DNA from: Asaia bogorensis
GTDB lineage: Bacteria > Pseudomonadota > Alphaproteobacteria > Acetobacterales > Acetobacteraceae
Length of the DNA: 29,755 nt
Direction of reading: 5' to 3'
NCBI GenBank assembly: GCA_945873675.1
Contig: CAMCEP010000005.1
Span: 1-29,755, forward strand
Part shown: piece after piece, positions 15,539 through 23,028 of the stretch
How the letters are laid out: every line of letters starts with the position of its first letter
How positions within the stretch are numbered: the stretch's first letter is position 1
Program-made: the position numbers and the translations under genes
The notes under the pieces: model-generated
Told to the model about the DNA's origin: nothing
What the model saw: only the letters and a program-made list of their open reading frames with translations
Databases searched by the model: none

Positions 15539-18043
15539 CTAAAACCAGCCTTCGAATAAGGCTGTAATATCGGTCAGGCTTTGGCCGCCTGCAAGGATCA
15601 GGTCATCACCCCCCCTGCCGTCAAAGAAATGGCTCAGGCCATTTCCGAGCATAATATCCTCTTTAATGCCGCCAACCAGAGATAGGTTGATGATATTTTC
15701 CGCCACTACAAGAAACTCGATATTCTGAGGTAGTAACAAATCACACATGGTGATCACGGTATCGCTGCCTAAGGCCCGCGCTTCAAGCAGCAAATCGTCA
15801 GTTTCAACCATCCAATAAAGATCATCGCCTGCACCGCCCGCCATGGTATCGGCACCATCGCCGCCGATCAGGGTATCGTTTTCAGCGCCGCCATCAAGGG
15901 AATCCTGGCCTGCGTCGCCGCTAAGGATATCCGCCTCACTGCCGCCGATCAGAAGATCATTTTGATCGCCGCCTTCCAGCTGATCCGCGCCATTGCCACC
16001 CGCCAAGGTATCATCGCCATCGCCGCCAAAAAGCTGATTGGCATTGGCATTGCCGATCAGGCGATCATTCCCGAAGCCGCCGCCGCCGCGCCGCGCATCA
16101 CTGCCGGGGACCAGGATAAGGACTTCCACCTCAGGCGGCAGGTAGAAATCAACTGCGGCGATGACCGTGTCATTGCCTTCGGCATAGGCTTCAAGCACCA
16201 GATCATCCAGGCTGTCGACGGTATAGCGATCATCACCGGTGCCACCGGACATGATGTTGAGACCAGAGCCGCCGGCCAGACTGTCATTTCCGATACCTGC
16301 CTGCAGTATGTCGTCGCCCGCATCGCCACTTAGGCTATCTTGCCCCGATCCGCTGATCAGGTAATTGGCTTCCATACCCCCCAATAGGGTAAGGCTCCCG
16401 CTGGTTGCGCGGGCATCAACAGCCTCGAATTGAGCGATCCATGAGCCGCTGTTCGCTTGGTTTTCTAACCCCCCCAAGTTTATTGAAGTATTTGTTGAAA
16501 TGACGATCCAATCGAATCCATCGCCCCCAACAAGGCGATCTGAGGCTTCCCCATGGGCTATGGTGTCATCCCCACCGCCACCATCAATACTATCTGTGCC
16601 ACTACCGCCGATCAGGCTGTCCGTACCCTCACTGCCCAAAAGGGTATCGTTGCCAGAGCCACCTTCCAGCGAATCTATGCCGTCATCACCGTAGAGAACA
16701 TCATTGCCCGAACCGCCAAGCAGCCAATCACTGCCAAGGCCACCAAAAAGCGAATCATTTCCGGCTTCACCTTCCAGCCGGTTGACCGCAGCGACATCAT
16801 CACTTTCCGCGGTACCGGGCCCATAGGCATAAAGCGCGTCATGGCCGTTACCGCCGATCATCCAATCATCGCCCGCACCGCCCCAAAGCTGATCATCGCC
16901 GGCATCGCCCGCAAGCGTATCCTGCCCATCACCGCCGGACAGCCAATCATTGCCATTGCCGCCCAAAAGCGCATCCGCGCCGCCGAGCCCGAAAAGCCTT
17001 GAGCCTACGGCCCGGGCTTCCAGCACATCGCCGTCTGCATCGCCTGCCCAACCAGCAAAGCTTGCTGGATCAATAGCTTGAAACACCTGGGCTTGCTGAA
17101 GGTCTGCTGATTGCAGCCTGAACAGGATATCGGTTGTTCCCAGCAGGCCATTTTGGTCAAGGTCAATGACTACCCAGCCTTCACGAGCAGACGCTTCCTG
17201 GGAGGAAACCAATAACCAAGCCTGAAGATAGCTTGGTCCCATATCATCACCGGGCAGAAAAAAGCCTTCCACGGGGCCATTCGGCGCCACAAGACTGCCG
17301 CGCCAAACAAGCGGTGCTGTGCCGGTTGGGCCAGCGACTACGCCGCTGACGAGGCCGAAGGAGAGAACATCACCTTCCGAGAGCGAAAAATCGGCAATCG
17401 TGTCAGCTGCGCCAAAGCGACTAGCAAGATCCAGACTGACGGAAAGATCAATGAGGAACAAATCAGCGGCAGCGCCGCCATGTAGGTAATCCGCGCCTGC
17501 GCCGCCGGTCAGGAAATCCTCATCATTGCCCCCATACAGCGTGTCCTGCCCGAAGGAGCCGAAAAGCATATCTGCGCCAGCGCCACCGATCAGAAGATTG
17601 CGTGAGGTCGCTTCAACATCCGCAATGCCTGCTTCATTGGCGGCATAGAGAACATCCAGGCCATCATCCCCATAGAGGCTGTCGTTATCGCCATCGCCAT
17701 AAAGCCAATCGGCAAGATCACCGCCTTGCAGTAGGTCATCACCATCGCCGCCGAACAGCAGGTCCACACCACCATAAGAAAACAATGTATCGGCGCCTTG
17801 TAGGCCGAAAAGAGAATCATCTGTCAGACCAGGGTTTGCGAGCAGGTCATTGCCCGCTGTGCCCATGATTGGGGCATTACCGTTGCTTTGAATGAGTGCT
17901 GGGTCTTGCGCGCTTTGCGTATCGGATGAGAACAGCGCGGAAGGCGAAGAAAAAGACAAATCATCTGTTCTCGGCATGTCGGCAAGCCGATCATCCGTGA
18001 ATGACTCGTAAAGCGTTTTGCGGTCAGCCAAGCGTGAGAACAT
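15539..18043 (-). CDS. RTX (hemolysin-type) calcium-binding repeat protein, probably type I secreted
   Basis: An 834-residue acidic protein built from tens of glycine/aspartate nonapeptides of the GGxGxDxLx type. Examples are LFGGDGDDLLQGGDLAD, LSGGDGQDTLAGDAGDDQLW, LYGDDGIDSLEGGSGND and LAGGNGADQLEGGDQND. These bind calcium and fold as beta-rolls outside the cell. Blocks are separated by non-repeat segments near residues 195-330 (an FLIDLS..DTIADFSLSEGDVLSFG module), around 520-550, and two copies of the VEAxxxGxDTV..LPxxVExL type module. I see no recognisable catalytic domain. The ATG at 18043 follows a strong GAGGAG ribosome binding site. There is no N-terminal signal peptide, as expected for type I export with a C-terminal signal. 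No TolC, HlyB or HlyD gene is in the window. Confidence 0.88.
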   Translation of the reverse strand: MFSRLADRKTLYESFTDDRLADMPRTDDLSFSSPSALFSSDTQSAQDPALIQSNGNAPIMGTAGNDLLANPGLTDDSLFGLQGADTLFSYGGVDLLFGGDGDDLLQGGDLADWLYGDGDNDSLYGDDGLDVLYAANEAGIADVEATSRNLLIGGAGADMLFGSFGQDTLYGGNDEDFLTGGAGADYLHGGAAADLFLIDLSVSLDLASRFGAADTIADFSLSEGDVLSFGLVSGVVAGPTGTAPLVWRGSLVAPNGPVEGFFLPGDDMGPSYLQAWLLVSSQEASAREGWVVIDLDQNGLLGTTDILFRLQSADLQQAQVFQAIDPASFAGWAGDADGDVLEARAVGSRLFGLGGADALLGGNGNDWLSGGDGQDTLAGDAGDDQLWGGAGDDWMIGGNGHDALYAYGPGTAESDDVAAVNRLEGEAGNDSLFGGLGSDWLLGGSGNDVLYGDDGIDSLEGGSGNDTLLGSEGTDSLIGGSGTDSIDGGGGDDTIAHGEASDRLVGGDGFDWIVISTNTSINLGGLENQANSGSWIAQFEAVDARATSGSLTLLGGMEANYLISGSGQDSLSGDAGDDILQAGIGNDSLAGGSGLNIMSGGTGDDRYTVDSLDDLVLEAYAEGNDTVIAAVDFYLPPEVEVLILVPGSDARRGGGGFGNDRLIGNANANQLFGGDGDDTLAGGNGADQLEGGDQNDLLIGGSEADILSGDAGQDSLDGGAENDTLIGGDGADTMAGGAGDDLYWMVETDDLLLEARALGSDTVITMCDLLLPQNIEFLVVAENIINLSLVGGIKEDIMLGNGLSHFFDGRGGDDLILAGGQSLTDITALFEGWF
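15546..15564 (-). terminator. Candidate terminator hairpin at the RTX gene end
   Basis: Read on the minus strand: CAGCCTT, loop ATTCG, AAGGCTG, then GTTTTAG, where TAG is the RTX stop codon. The seven-base-pair stem followed by four T's resembles a weak intrinsic terminator overlapping the last codons. A second GGG-rich inverted repeat follows at 15513-15530. Together they could separate RTX from msrA transcription. Confidence 0.4.
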
Positions 18044-18123
18044 TTTTTCTCCTCGCTGGTGATTTTTTCAGAACAATATTGATATTTCGGAAATGCCTGC
18101 GGCCTTGTGATCATTTTTCCACC

Positions 18124-18153
18124 TTGATTGGGCCGATGCCTTAGGGTTATATC
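18124..18153 (+). promoter_or_regulatory. Candidate modA promoter (-35/-10)
   Basis: TTGATT at 18124-18129 and TATATC at 18148-18153, separated by 18 bases, form the best sigma-70-like pair before modA. Each matches the consensus at four of six positions. The -10 overlaps the ModE-type inverted repeat, so a bound repressor would block polymerase. The leader would be only about 20 bases. Confidence 0.45.
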
Positions 18154-18168
18154 CATTCAGGAATAACG
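18145..18168 (+). promoter_or_regulatory. ModE-type operator (Mo box) upstream of modA
   Basis: The inverted repeat GTTAT (18146-18150), 12 bases, ATAAC (18163-18167), with TCC and GGA pairing further inside and a final G after the right arm. As I remember the E. coli modA operator, it has GTTAT and ATAAC arms with the same 12-base spacing. It overlaps the predicted -10 and ends 11 bases before the modA ATG, where a repressor should sit. The likely ligand is the ModE-like protein encoded at 20708. Confidence 0.65.
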
Positions 18169-18178
18169 GGGTCACACC

Positions 18179-18943
18179 ATGCATCGTCGCTCATGGCTAC
18201 TCCTGGCCCCCTTGGCCTTGGTACCCGCGACTTCTGGCGCAGCGCCGCGGCCATTGATCGCCGCCGCGGCCAGCTTGCAGCCGGCGCTGGAAGAAGCGGC
18301 AGCGCTGGTGGCAGCAGAAACCGGCATCACGCCGCGCCTTGCCTATGGCGCCAGCGGCAATATGGCGCGGCAGATTGCGCAAGGCGCGCCGTTTGAAATG
18401 TTGATCGCCGCCGATGAGATCAGCATCCAGAAACTCGCTGAATCGGGGCAGTTGCGCGATGCGGGCCATGTCTTTGCGGTGGGTAGGCTTGCGCTATTTG
18501 CGCCGCGTGGCTCGGCGCTTGATCCCGTTGTCGGGCTGGAAGGGCTGCGTCCCTTGCTGGCCGCGGGGCGCGTGCAACGCTTTGCCATCGCCAATCCGGA
18601 AATCGCCCCCTATGGCCGCGCCGCCGAGCAAGCTTTGCGAAGGCTTGAATTGTGGGAGGCGCTGCGCCCCCGTCTGGTTTTTGGCGAGAGCATTGCCCAG
18701 GCAGCGCAATTCGCCATGATGGAAGGGGCGACAGGTGGCTTGATCGCGCATTCTCTGGTGCTTTCACCCGCGCTCAAGGCACGCGGTGATTTCAGCCTGG
18801 TGCCTGAGGCGTTGCATGAACCGCTCCGCCACCGCCTGGCGCTCACGCGACGTGCCAGTGAAGCGGCGCTGCGCGTGCAAGCCTGGTTTCTCTCACCCCA
18901 GGCGGCGGCGGTTTTCGCTCGGCACGGCTTAGAGGCACCCTGA
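18179..18943 (+). CDS. modA: Molybdate ABC transporter substrate-binding protein ModA
   Basis: Periplasmic molybdate/tungstate binding protein of the ModABC importer. It has 254 residues, starting at ATG 18179 with a signal peptide (RRSWLLLAPLALVPATSGAA). Family marks are the oxyanion-binding AAAASLQPALEE just after cleavage, YGASGNMARQIAQGAPFEML, VGRLALFAPRG and IANPEIAPYGRAAEQAL. The gene opens a tight modA-modB-modC-regulator cluster; modB begins directly after its stop codon. A ModE-type operator ends 11 bases before the start codon, so repression under molybdate sufficiency is expected. Confidence 0.95.
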   Translation: MHRRSWLLLAPLALVPATSGAAPRPLIAAAASLQPALEEAAALVAAETGITPRLAYGASGNMARQIAQGAPFEMLIAADEISIQKLAESGQLRDAGHVFAVGRLALFAPRGSALDPVVGLEGLRPLLAAGRVQRFAIANPEIAPYGRAAEQALRRLELWEALRPRLVFGESIAQAAQFAMMEGATGGLIAHSLVLSPALKARGDFSLVPEALHEPLRHRLALTRRASEAALRVQAWFLSPQAAAVFARHGLEAP

Positions 18944-19618
18944 ATGATGGATTGGCCCGCGCTTCGCCTTTCGCTCTGGCTTGGTCTTGGCACGGTGGTG
19001 ATCCTGCTGCCCTTGGCGCTGTGGCTTGGGCGGTTCCTGGCGCTCCGGCGCTTTCGCGGGCGGGGCATGGTTGAAGCGGCAGTCGCGTTGCCGCTGGTGC
19101 TGCCGCCGACGGTGCTTGGCTTTTATTTGCTCAACGCCTTTGGCGCTGGGTCGTGGCTTGGGGGGGCTTTCCAGGCAGTATTCGGCAAAACCCTGGCCTT
19201 TTCCTTTGAAGGACTGCTGTTGGCGAGTGCCATTGCCAATATCCCTTTCGCCGTACAGCCGATCCAGAACGCCTTTGGCGCCATTCCAGCCAATCTGCGC
19301 GAAGCGGGTGCGACTTCCGGCATGACCCCTTGGGCGGTATTCCGGCGCGTGGAATTGCCGCTCGCCTGGCCGGGCATTGCGACCGCCATTGTGCTCACCT
19401 TCGCCCATACGCTTGGCGAATTCGGCGTGGTGCTGATGGTGGGTGGCGCAATTCCCGGCGAAACCCGTACCGCCGCCATTGCCATTTATGATCGCGTGCA
19501 GGCTTTCGACGATGCCGCCGCGGCCAGCATGTCTGCCCTGCTGCTGGTGATTTGTTTGCTGGCTCTGCTGCTGGTGCAGCGGCTCACGCGCGGGATCGGG
19601 CGCCGCCGCCATGACTAA
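18944..19618 (+). CDS. modB: Molybdate ABC transporter permease ModB
   Basis: Inner-membrane channel subunit of the molybdate importer. It has 224 residues with about five hydrophobic helices (for example LWLGLGTVVILLPLALWLG and ALPLVLPPTVLGFYLLNAFG). The EAA loop that contacts ModC reads REAGATSGMTPWAVFRRVELP. The ATG directly follows the modA stop codon, and the last eight bases overlap modC, so translation is probably coupled. Length and order match the CysT/ModB group. Confidence 0.95.
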   Translation: MMDWPALRLSLWLGLGTVVILLPLALWLGRFLALRRFRGRGMVEAAVALPLVLPPTVLGFYLLNAFGAGSWLGGAFQAVFGKTLAFSFEGLLLASAIANIPFAVQPIQNAFGAIPANLREAGATSGMTPWAVFRRVELPLAWPGIATAIVLTFAHTLGEFGVVLMVGGAIPGETRTAAIAIYDRVQAFDDAAAASMSALLLVICLLALLLVQRLTRGIGRRRHD

Positions 19619-20711
19619 GGCCGGGCTTTCCGTGCGGCTTAAGGCCGCCACACCCATCGCGCTGGATATCACGCTTGATTGCGCGCCGGGGGAGTTGTTG
19701 GCGATCATCGGCCCTTCGGGTGCAGGCAAATCCACGACACTCCGCGCTATTGCCGGGCTGCATCATCCCGAAAGCGGCAGCGTCATCTGCGATGGCGAAG
19801 CCTGGTTTGACACCACCCGTGGGCTTGACCTGCCGGCGCATCGCCGTCGTGTTGGGCTGGTGTTTCAGGATTATGCGCTGTTTCCGCATATGACAGCGCT
19901 TGGCAATATCATGGCCGCGATGGGCCATTTGCCGGCCGCTGAGCGTGTGGAACGCGCCACCGCCCTTCTTGCGCGCGTGCATCTTGCCGGGCTTGAACAA
20001 CGCCGCCCGGCGGAGCTTTCTGGCGGGCAGCAGCAGCGTGTTGCCGTTGCGCGGGCTTTGGCGCGCGACCCCGCCGTATTGCTGCTGGATGAGCCCTTCA
20101 GCGCCGTGGACCGCGCCACGCGTCGGCGTTTGCAGGTGGAATTGGCCAATCTGCGCCAGGGGCTTTCCATCCCGATCATCCTGGTGACGCATGATTTGGA
20201 TGAGGCTGCGGCACTCGCGGATCGCATGCTGCTGCTGCATCGGGGGCGCGGGCTACAAACCGCGCCGCCTGCGGAAATGCTGGCCCGCCCGGCCTCGGCC
20301 GAGGTCGCGCGGCTGCTTGATCTGCGCAATCTTTTCACCGGCGTGGTGCTGGCGCATGAGGCTGGCCTGACGCGGCTCCGCTGGTGTGACCAGGTGCTGG
20401 AAGCCGCGCCCATGCCAAGCCTGCCGCCAGGCACCGCTGTGGATTGGCTGGTTGGCGCGGGCGGCGTGGTGCTGCATCGCCGTGGCCGGCCCTCGGCGGG
20501 TGAAAGGGAGAACCCGGTTTCCGGCACCATCACTGCGCTGCTGCCAATGGGCGAGGAAATGCGCGTGACGCTGGATGTGGGCGACCCCGAGGGCCGACAA
20601 TTGACCTTCGCCCTGCCGCGCCATGCCGCGCAGCGCAATGGCCTGGCAGTGGGCGAGGCGTGCAGCGTTTCCCTGCTGCGCGATGCGCTGCATGGGATGC
20701 CCCGGCCATGA
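19611..20711 (+). CDS. modC: Molybdate ABC transporter ATP-binding protein ModC
   Basis: Cytoplasmic ATPase that powers molybdate import. It has 366 residues. Walker A is GPSGAGKST (34-42), the Q-loop is VFQDYALFPHM, the signature LSGGQQQRVAVARAL, Walker B LLLDEPFSAVD and the switch VTHDLDEA. The C-terminal part from about residue 290 (NPVSGTITALLPMGEEMRVTLDVG) resembles the TOBE/Mop oxyanion-binding domain usual in ModC, so this is the only Mop-like domain encoded in the cluster besides the binding protein. It overlaps modB at its start, and its stop overlaps the regulator start as ATGA. Confidence 0.95.
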   Translation: MTKAGLSVRLKAATPIALDITLDCAPGELLAIIGPSGAGKSTTLRAIAGLHHPESGSVICDGEAWFDTTRGLDLPAHRRRVGLVFQDYALFPHMTALGNIMAAMGHLPAAERVERATALLARVHLAGLEQRRPAELSGGQQQRVAVARALARDPAVLLLDEPFSAVDRATRRRLQVELANLRQGLSIPIILVTHDLDEAAALADRMLLLHRGRGLQTAPPAEMLARPASAEVARLLDLRNLFTGVVLAHEAGLTRLRWCDQVLEAAPMPSLPPGTAVDWLVGAGGVVLHRRGRPSAGERENPVSGTITALLPMGEEMRVTLDVGDPEGRQLTFALPRHAAQRNGLAVGEACSVSLLRDALHGMPRP

Positions 20712-21040
20712 CGGAAGCGGCACTTTGGCTGCGCATTGATTTTGCCGATGGCCGCGTCGGGCCCGGCAAGGTCGCCCTGCTGGAAGCGATTGCCGCGGCG
20801 GGTTCGATAAGCGCCGCCGCCAGGTCCCTTGGCATGTCCTATCGCCGCGCCTGGGAATTGGTGGCGGAACTGAACCAGACCTTTTCTTCCCCGGTGGTGG
20901 AGCGCATCACTGGCGGCGCCGGGGGCGGCGGGGCGCGGTTGACACGCCTGGGGGAGGCGCTGGTTCTCGGCTTTCGTGACATTGAAGCCGCTGCGAGCGG
21001 CGCGGCTGCGGCGCATTTGCGCCGCCTGGCCAAGGGATGA
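20708..21040 (+). CDS. ModE-type winged-helix DNA-binding protein, DNA-binding domain only
   Basis: A 110-residue transcription regulator with the LysR/ModE-type winged helix. The helix-turn-helix is AIAAAGSISAAARSLGMSYRRAWELVAELNQ (the pattern given spans about residues 27-57), followed by a wing with SPVVERITGGAGGGGARLT and a C-terminal dimerisation helix. E. coli ModE has about 260 residues with two C-terminal Mop domains that bind molybdate; those are absent here, so how it would sense molybdate is open. The ATG at 20708 overlaps the modC stop as ATGA. It is the natural candidate to bind the operator-like inverted repeat before modA, which would make the cluster autoregulated. Confidence 0.88.
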   Translation: MTEAALWLRIDFADGRVGPGKVALLEAIAAAGSISAAARSLGMSYRRAWELVAELNQTFSSPVVERITGGAGGGGARLTRLGEALVLGFRDIEAAASGAAAAHLRRLAKG

Positions 21041-21086
21041 GGCGGGGCACCTTGCGGCGAAGCGCTGGGCGCGCTGCAATGCGGGC

Positions 21087-21803
21087 ATGAGTGATAGCAC
21101 CGCTGCCCCCGCCCGCCCGGCTTCCACCGTCATGCTGCTGCGTGATGGGCCAAGCGGCATGGAAGTTTTCATGGTGGTGCGCCACCGCCAGATTGATTTC
21201 GCCTCTGGCGCGCTGGTGTTTCCCGGCGGGCGTGTAGAGACGTCTGACAAGGTGCTGGCCGGCGGTGATGCGCATGGCGCCTTTCGTGTCGCGGCCATTC
21301 GCGAAACCTGGGAAGAATGCGGTGTCTTGCTGGCCGAGGTTGGCCAGGCGCCGGAAGCCGAGGGCGATTTCGCCGCCATGCTTGCCTCGCGCGGCCTGAT
21401 GCCCGCGATTTCCTCACTCGGGCATTTCGCGCATTGGATTACGCCGATTGAGGTGCCGAAGCGCTTTGATACACATTTCTTCCTGGCCGCCGCGCCCGAA
21501 GATCAGGCGGCTTTGCATGATGGGCATGAAGCGGTGGATAGTGTCTGGATCAGGCCCGCTGATGCTTTGGCGGAAGGCATTGCCGGCACCAAGAAGCTGG
21601 TGTTCCCAACACGCATGAACCTGACCAAGCTTGCGCGACATGAAAGCGTGGCGGAAGCCTTCGCCGCCGCGCGCGCCAAGCCCGTGGTAACCGTATTGCC
21701 CGAACTTGTGGGCATGACCCCTGAAGGGCGCATTCTGCGCCTGCCTCGCGCAGCCGATTATGGCGGCGAGGAATTCCTGGCGGGCGATCCGCCTTCCATG
21801 TGA
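21087..21803 (+). CDS. NUDIX hydrolase (NUDT19-like)
   Basis: A 238-residue hydrolase predicted to cleave a nucleoside-diphosphate-linked compound; CoA or nucleotide derivatives are typical of the NUDT7/19 type. The ATG at 21087 precedes the conserved PASTVMLLRDGPSGMEVFMV start of the fold. The Nudix box is split by an insert: FPGGRVETSD at about 45-54, then RETWEECGV at 72-80, holding the metal-binding glutamates. Such a long form is typical of the NUDT19-like group, which also has the following ISSLGHFAHWITP segment. It starts 46 bases after the regulator gene, with a weak ribosome binding site. The next gene overlaps or nearly touches its stop codon. Confidence 0.87.
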   Translation: MSDSTAAPARPASTVMLLRDGPSGMEVFMVVRHRQIDFASGALVFPGGRVETSDKVLAGGDAHGAFRVAAIRETWEECGVLLAEVGQAPEAEGDFAAMLASRGLMPAISSLGHFAHWITPIEVPKRFDTHFFLAAAPEDQAALHDGHEAVDSVWIRPADALAEGIAGTKKLVFPTRMNLTKLARHESVAEAFAAARAKPVVTVLPELVGMTPEGRILRLPRAADYGGEEFLAGDPPSM

Positions 21804-21817
21804 TGGAGAAGCCACCC

Positions 21818-23023
21818 ATGCTGCCTCGCCGCCTTCGCTTCGGCATTTTCTTGGCCCCGTTTCATCGGGTTGGCGACAACCCGACACTTGGGCTCACGCG
21901 CGATTTGGAATTGATCGAATGGCTTGACCATTTGGGCTTTGATGAGGCCTGGATTGGGGAGCATCATTCCGCTGGCTGGGAAACCATCGCGAGCCCTGAG
22001 ATTATGATCGCGGCGGCGGCGGAACGCACCAAGCACATCAAGCTTGGTTCTGGCGTCACAAGCTTGCCCTATCACCACCCGCTGCTGGTCGCGCAGCGCT
22101 TTGTGCAGTTGGATCACATGACGCGCGGGCGCGTGATGCTGGGCTGCGGGCCGGGCGCGCTGGTATCGGATGCTTTCATGATGGGCATTGATGCCGCGCA
22201 TCAGCGCCGGCGCATGGATGAATCGCTCAATGCCATCACGCGGCTTTTGGCCTGCGAAGAACCTGTGACCATGGAAACCGATTGGTTCACCTTGCGTGAG
22301 GCACGGCTGCATCTGGCACCTTATTCCGAACCGCGTTTCCCGATTTCTGTCGCGTCTTCCACCACGCCATCGGGCGCGCTGGCAGCGGCGAAATATGGGC
22401 TTGGGCTGATATCGCTGGGTGCGGGGCTGCCGGGTGGGCCGAAGTCACTCGCCGGGCAATGGCAGATGGCGGAAGCGGAAGCCGCCAAGCATGGGCAGAA
22501 GATGGAACGGCGCAATTGGCGCCTGGTGGTCAATCTGCATTGCGCTGAGGATGATGAACGTGCGCTGCGTGATGTGCGCCATGGTGAGGCTTTGGAGACA
22601 CTAACCTATTTCAGCGAAACCCTGGGCCGGCCACCGATGCGTTCCGAAGACCCGCTGCGCGATGGGCTGGCGATGGGTTCAACGCTGGTGGGATCACCGG
22701 AAACCGTGGCGGCTGGGATTGAGCGTTTGCTGAGCTTCACCGATGGCGGTGCCGGTGGCGTGTTGTTCCGCGCCCATGAATGGGCCGATCGGGAAGCCAC
22801 CATGCGGTCCTTTGAACTTTTCGCGCGTTGGGTAATGCCGCGCTTCCAAGGTTCGCTCGTGATGCCGCAGCAATCGCGTGATTGGGTCAGCAGCAATCGC
22901 GAAAGCATCTTTGCGCCGAATATGGCGGCGCTGAAGCAGGCCTTCCGTGATGCGGGGCAGGATGCGCCGGAGATGTCGCGGCTCAAGCTGCATACCGGCA
23001 AGGTTGAAGTGCCGCAGGTTTGA
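21818..23023 (+). CDS. LLM-class (luciferase-like) flavin-dependent monooxygenase
   Basis: A 401-residue enzyme of the bacterial luciferase-like fold that uses reduced flavin and oxygen on a small organic substrate. The start at ATG 21818 is preceded by GGAGAAG at good spacing; ATG 21803, which overlaps the NUDIX stop as TGATG, is an alternative. The family begins with LRFGIFLAPFHRVGDNPTLG, then GFDEAWIGEHHSAGW, the flavin-binding KLGSGVTSLPYHHPLLVA, and GRVMLGCGPGALVSDAFMMG, with SPETVAAGIERLL near the C terminus. This resembles the group annotated limonene or alkane monooxygenase, but the substrate cannot be read from sequence. No flavin reductase partner is nearby. Confidence 0.92.
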   Translation: MLPRRLRFGIFLAPFHRVGDNPTLGLTRDLELIEWLDHLGFDEAWIGEHHSAGWETIASPEIMIAAAAERTKHIKLGSGVTSLPYHHPLLVAQRFVQLDHMTRGRVMLGCGPGALVSDAFMMGIDAAHQRRRMDESLNAITRLLACEEPVTMETDWFTLREARLHLAPYSEPRFPISVASSTTPSGALAAAKYGLGLISLGAGLPGGPKSLAGQWQMAEAEAAKHGQKMERRNWRLVVNLHCAEDDERALRDVRHGEALETLTYFSETLGRPPMRSEDPLRDGLAMGSTLVGSPETVAAGIERLLSFTDGGAGGVLFRAHEWADREATMRSFELFARWVMPRFQGSLVMPQQSRDWVSSNRESIFAPNMAALKQAFRDAGQDAPEMSRLKLHTGKVEVPQV

Positions 23024-23028
23024 AGCCC

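Noticed and set aside
15546..15570. TTCGAAT string resembling a tRNA T-loop
   Set aside because: No acceptor, D or anticodon arms surround it. It belongs to the small hairpin at the RTX gene end.
15962..17002. Open plus-strand frames opposite the RTX gene, with a repetitive Ile/Ala-rich translation
   Set aside because: The repetitiveness is only the mirror of the glycine/aspartate repeats on the minus strand.
15700..17900. Tandem short DNA repeats considered as a CRISPR or satellite array
   Set aside because: The repetition is at the protein level (RTX nonapeptides). The DNA units vary and there are no constant repeats with unique spacers.
19871..21379. Open minus-strand frame of 502 codons opposite modC, the regulator and NUDIX
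   Set aside because: It crosses three genes with definite motifs on the other strand, and its Ser/Arg/Ala-rich translation has no recognisable domain.
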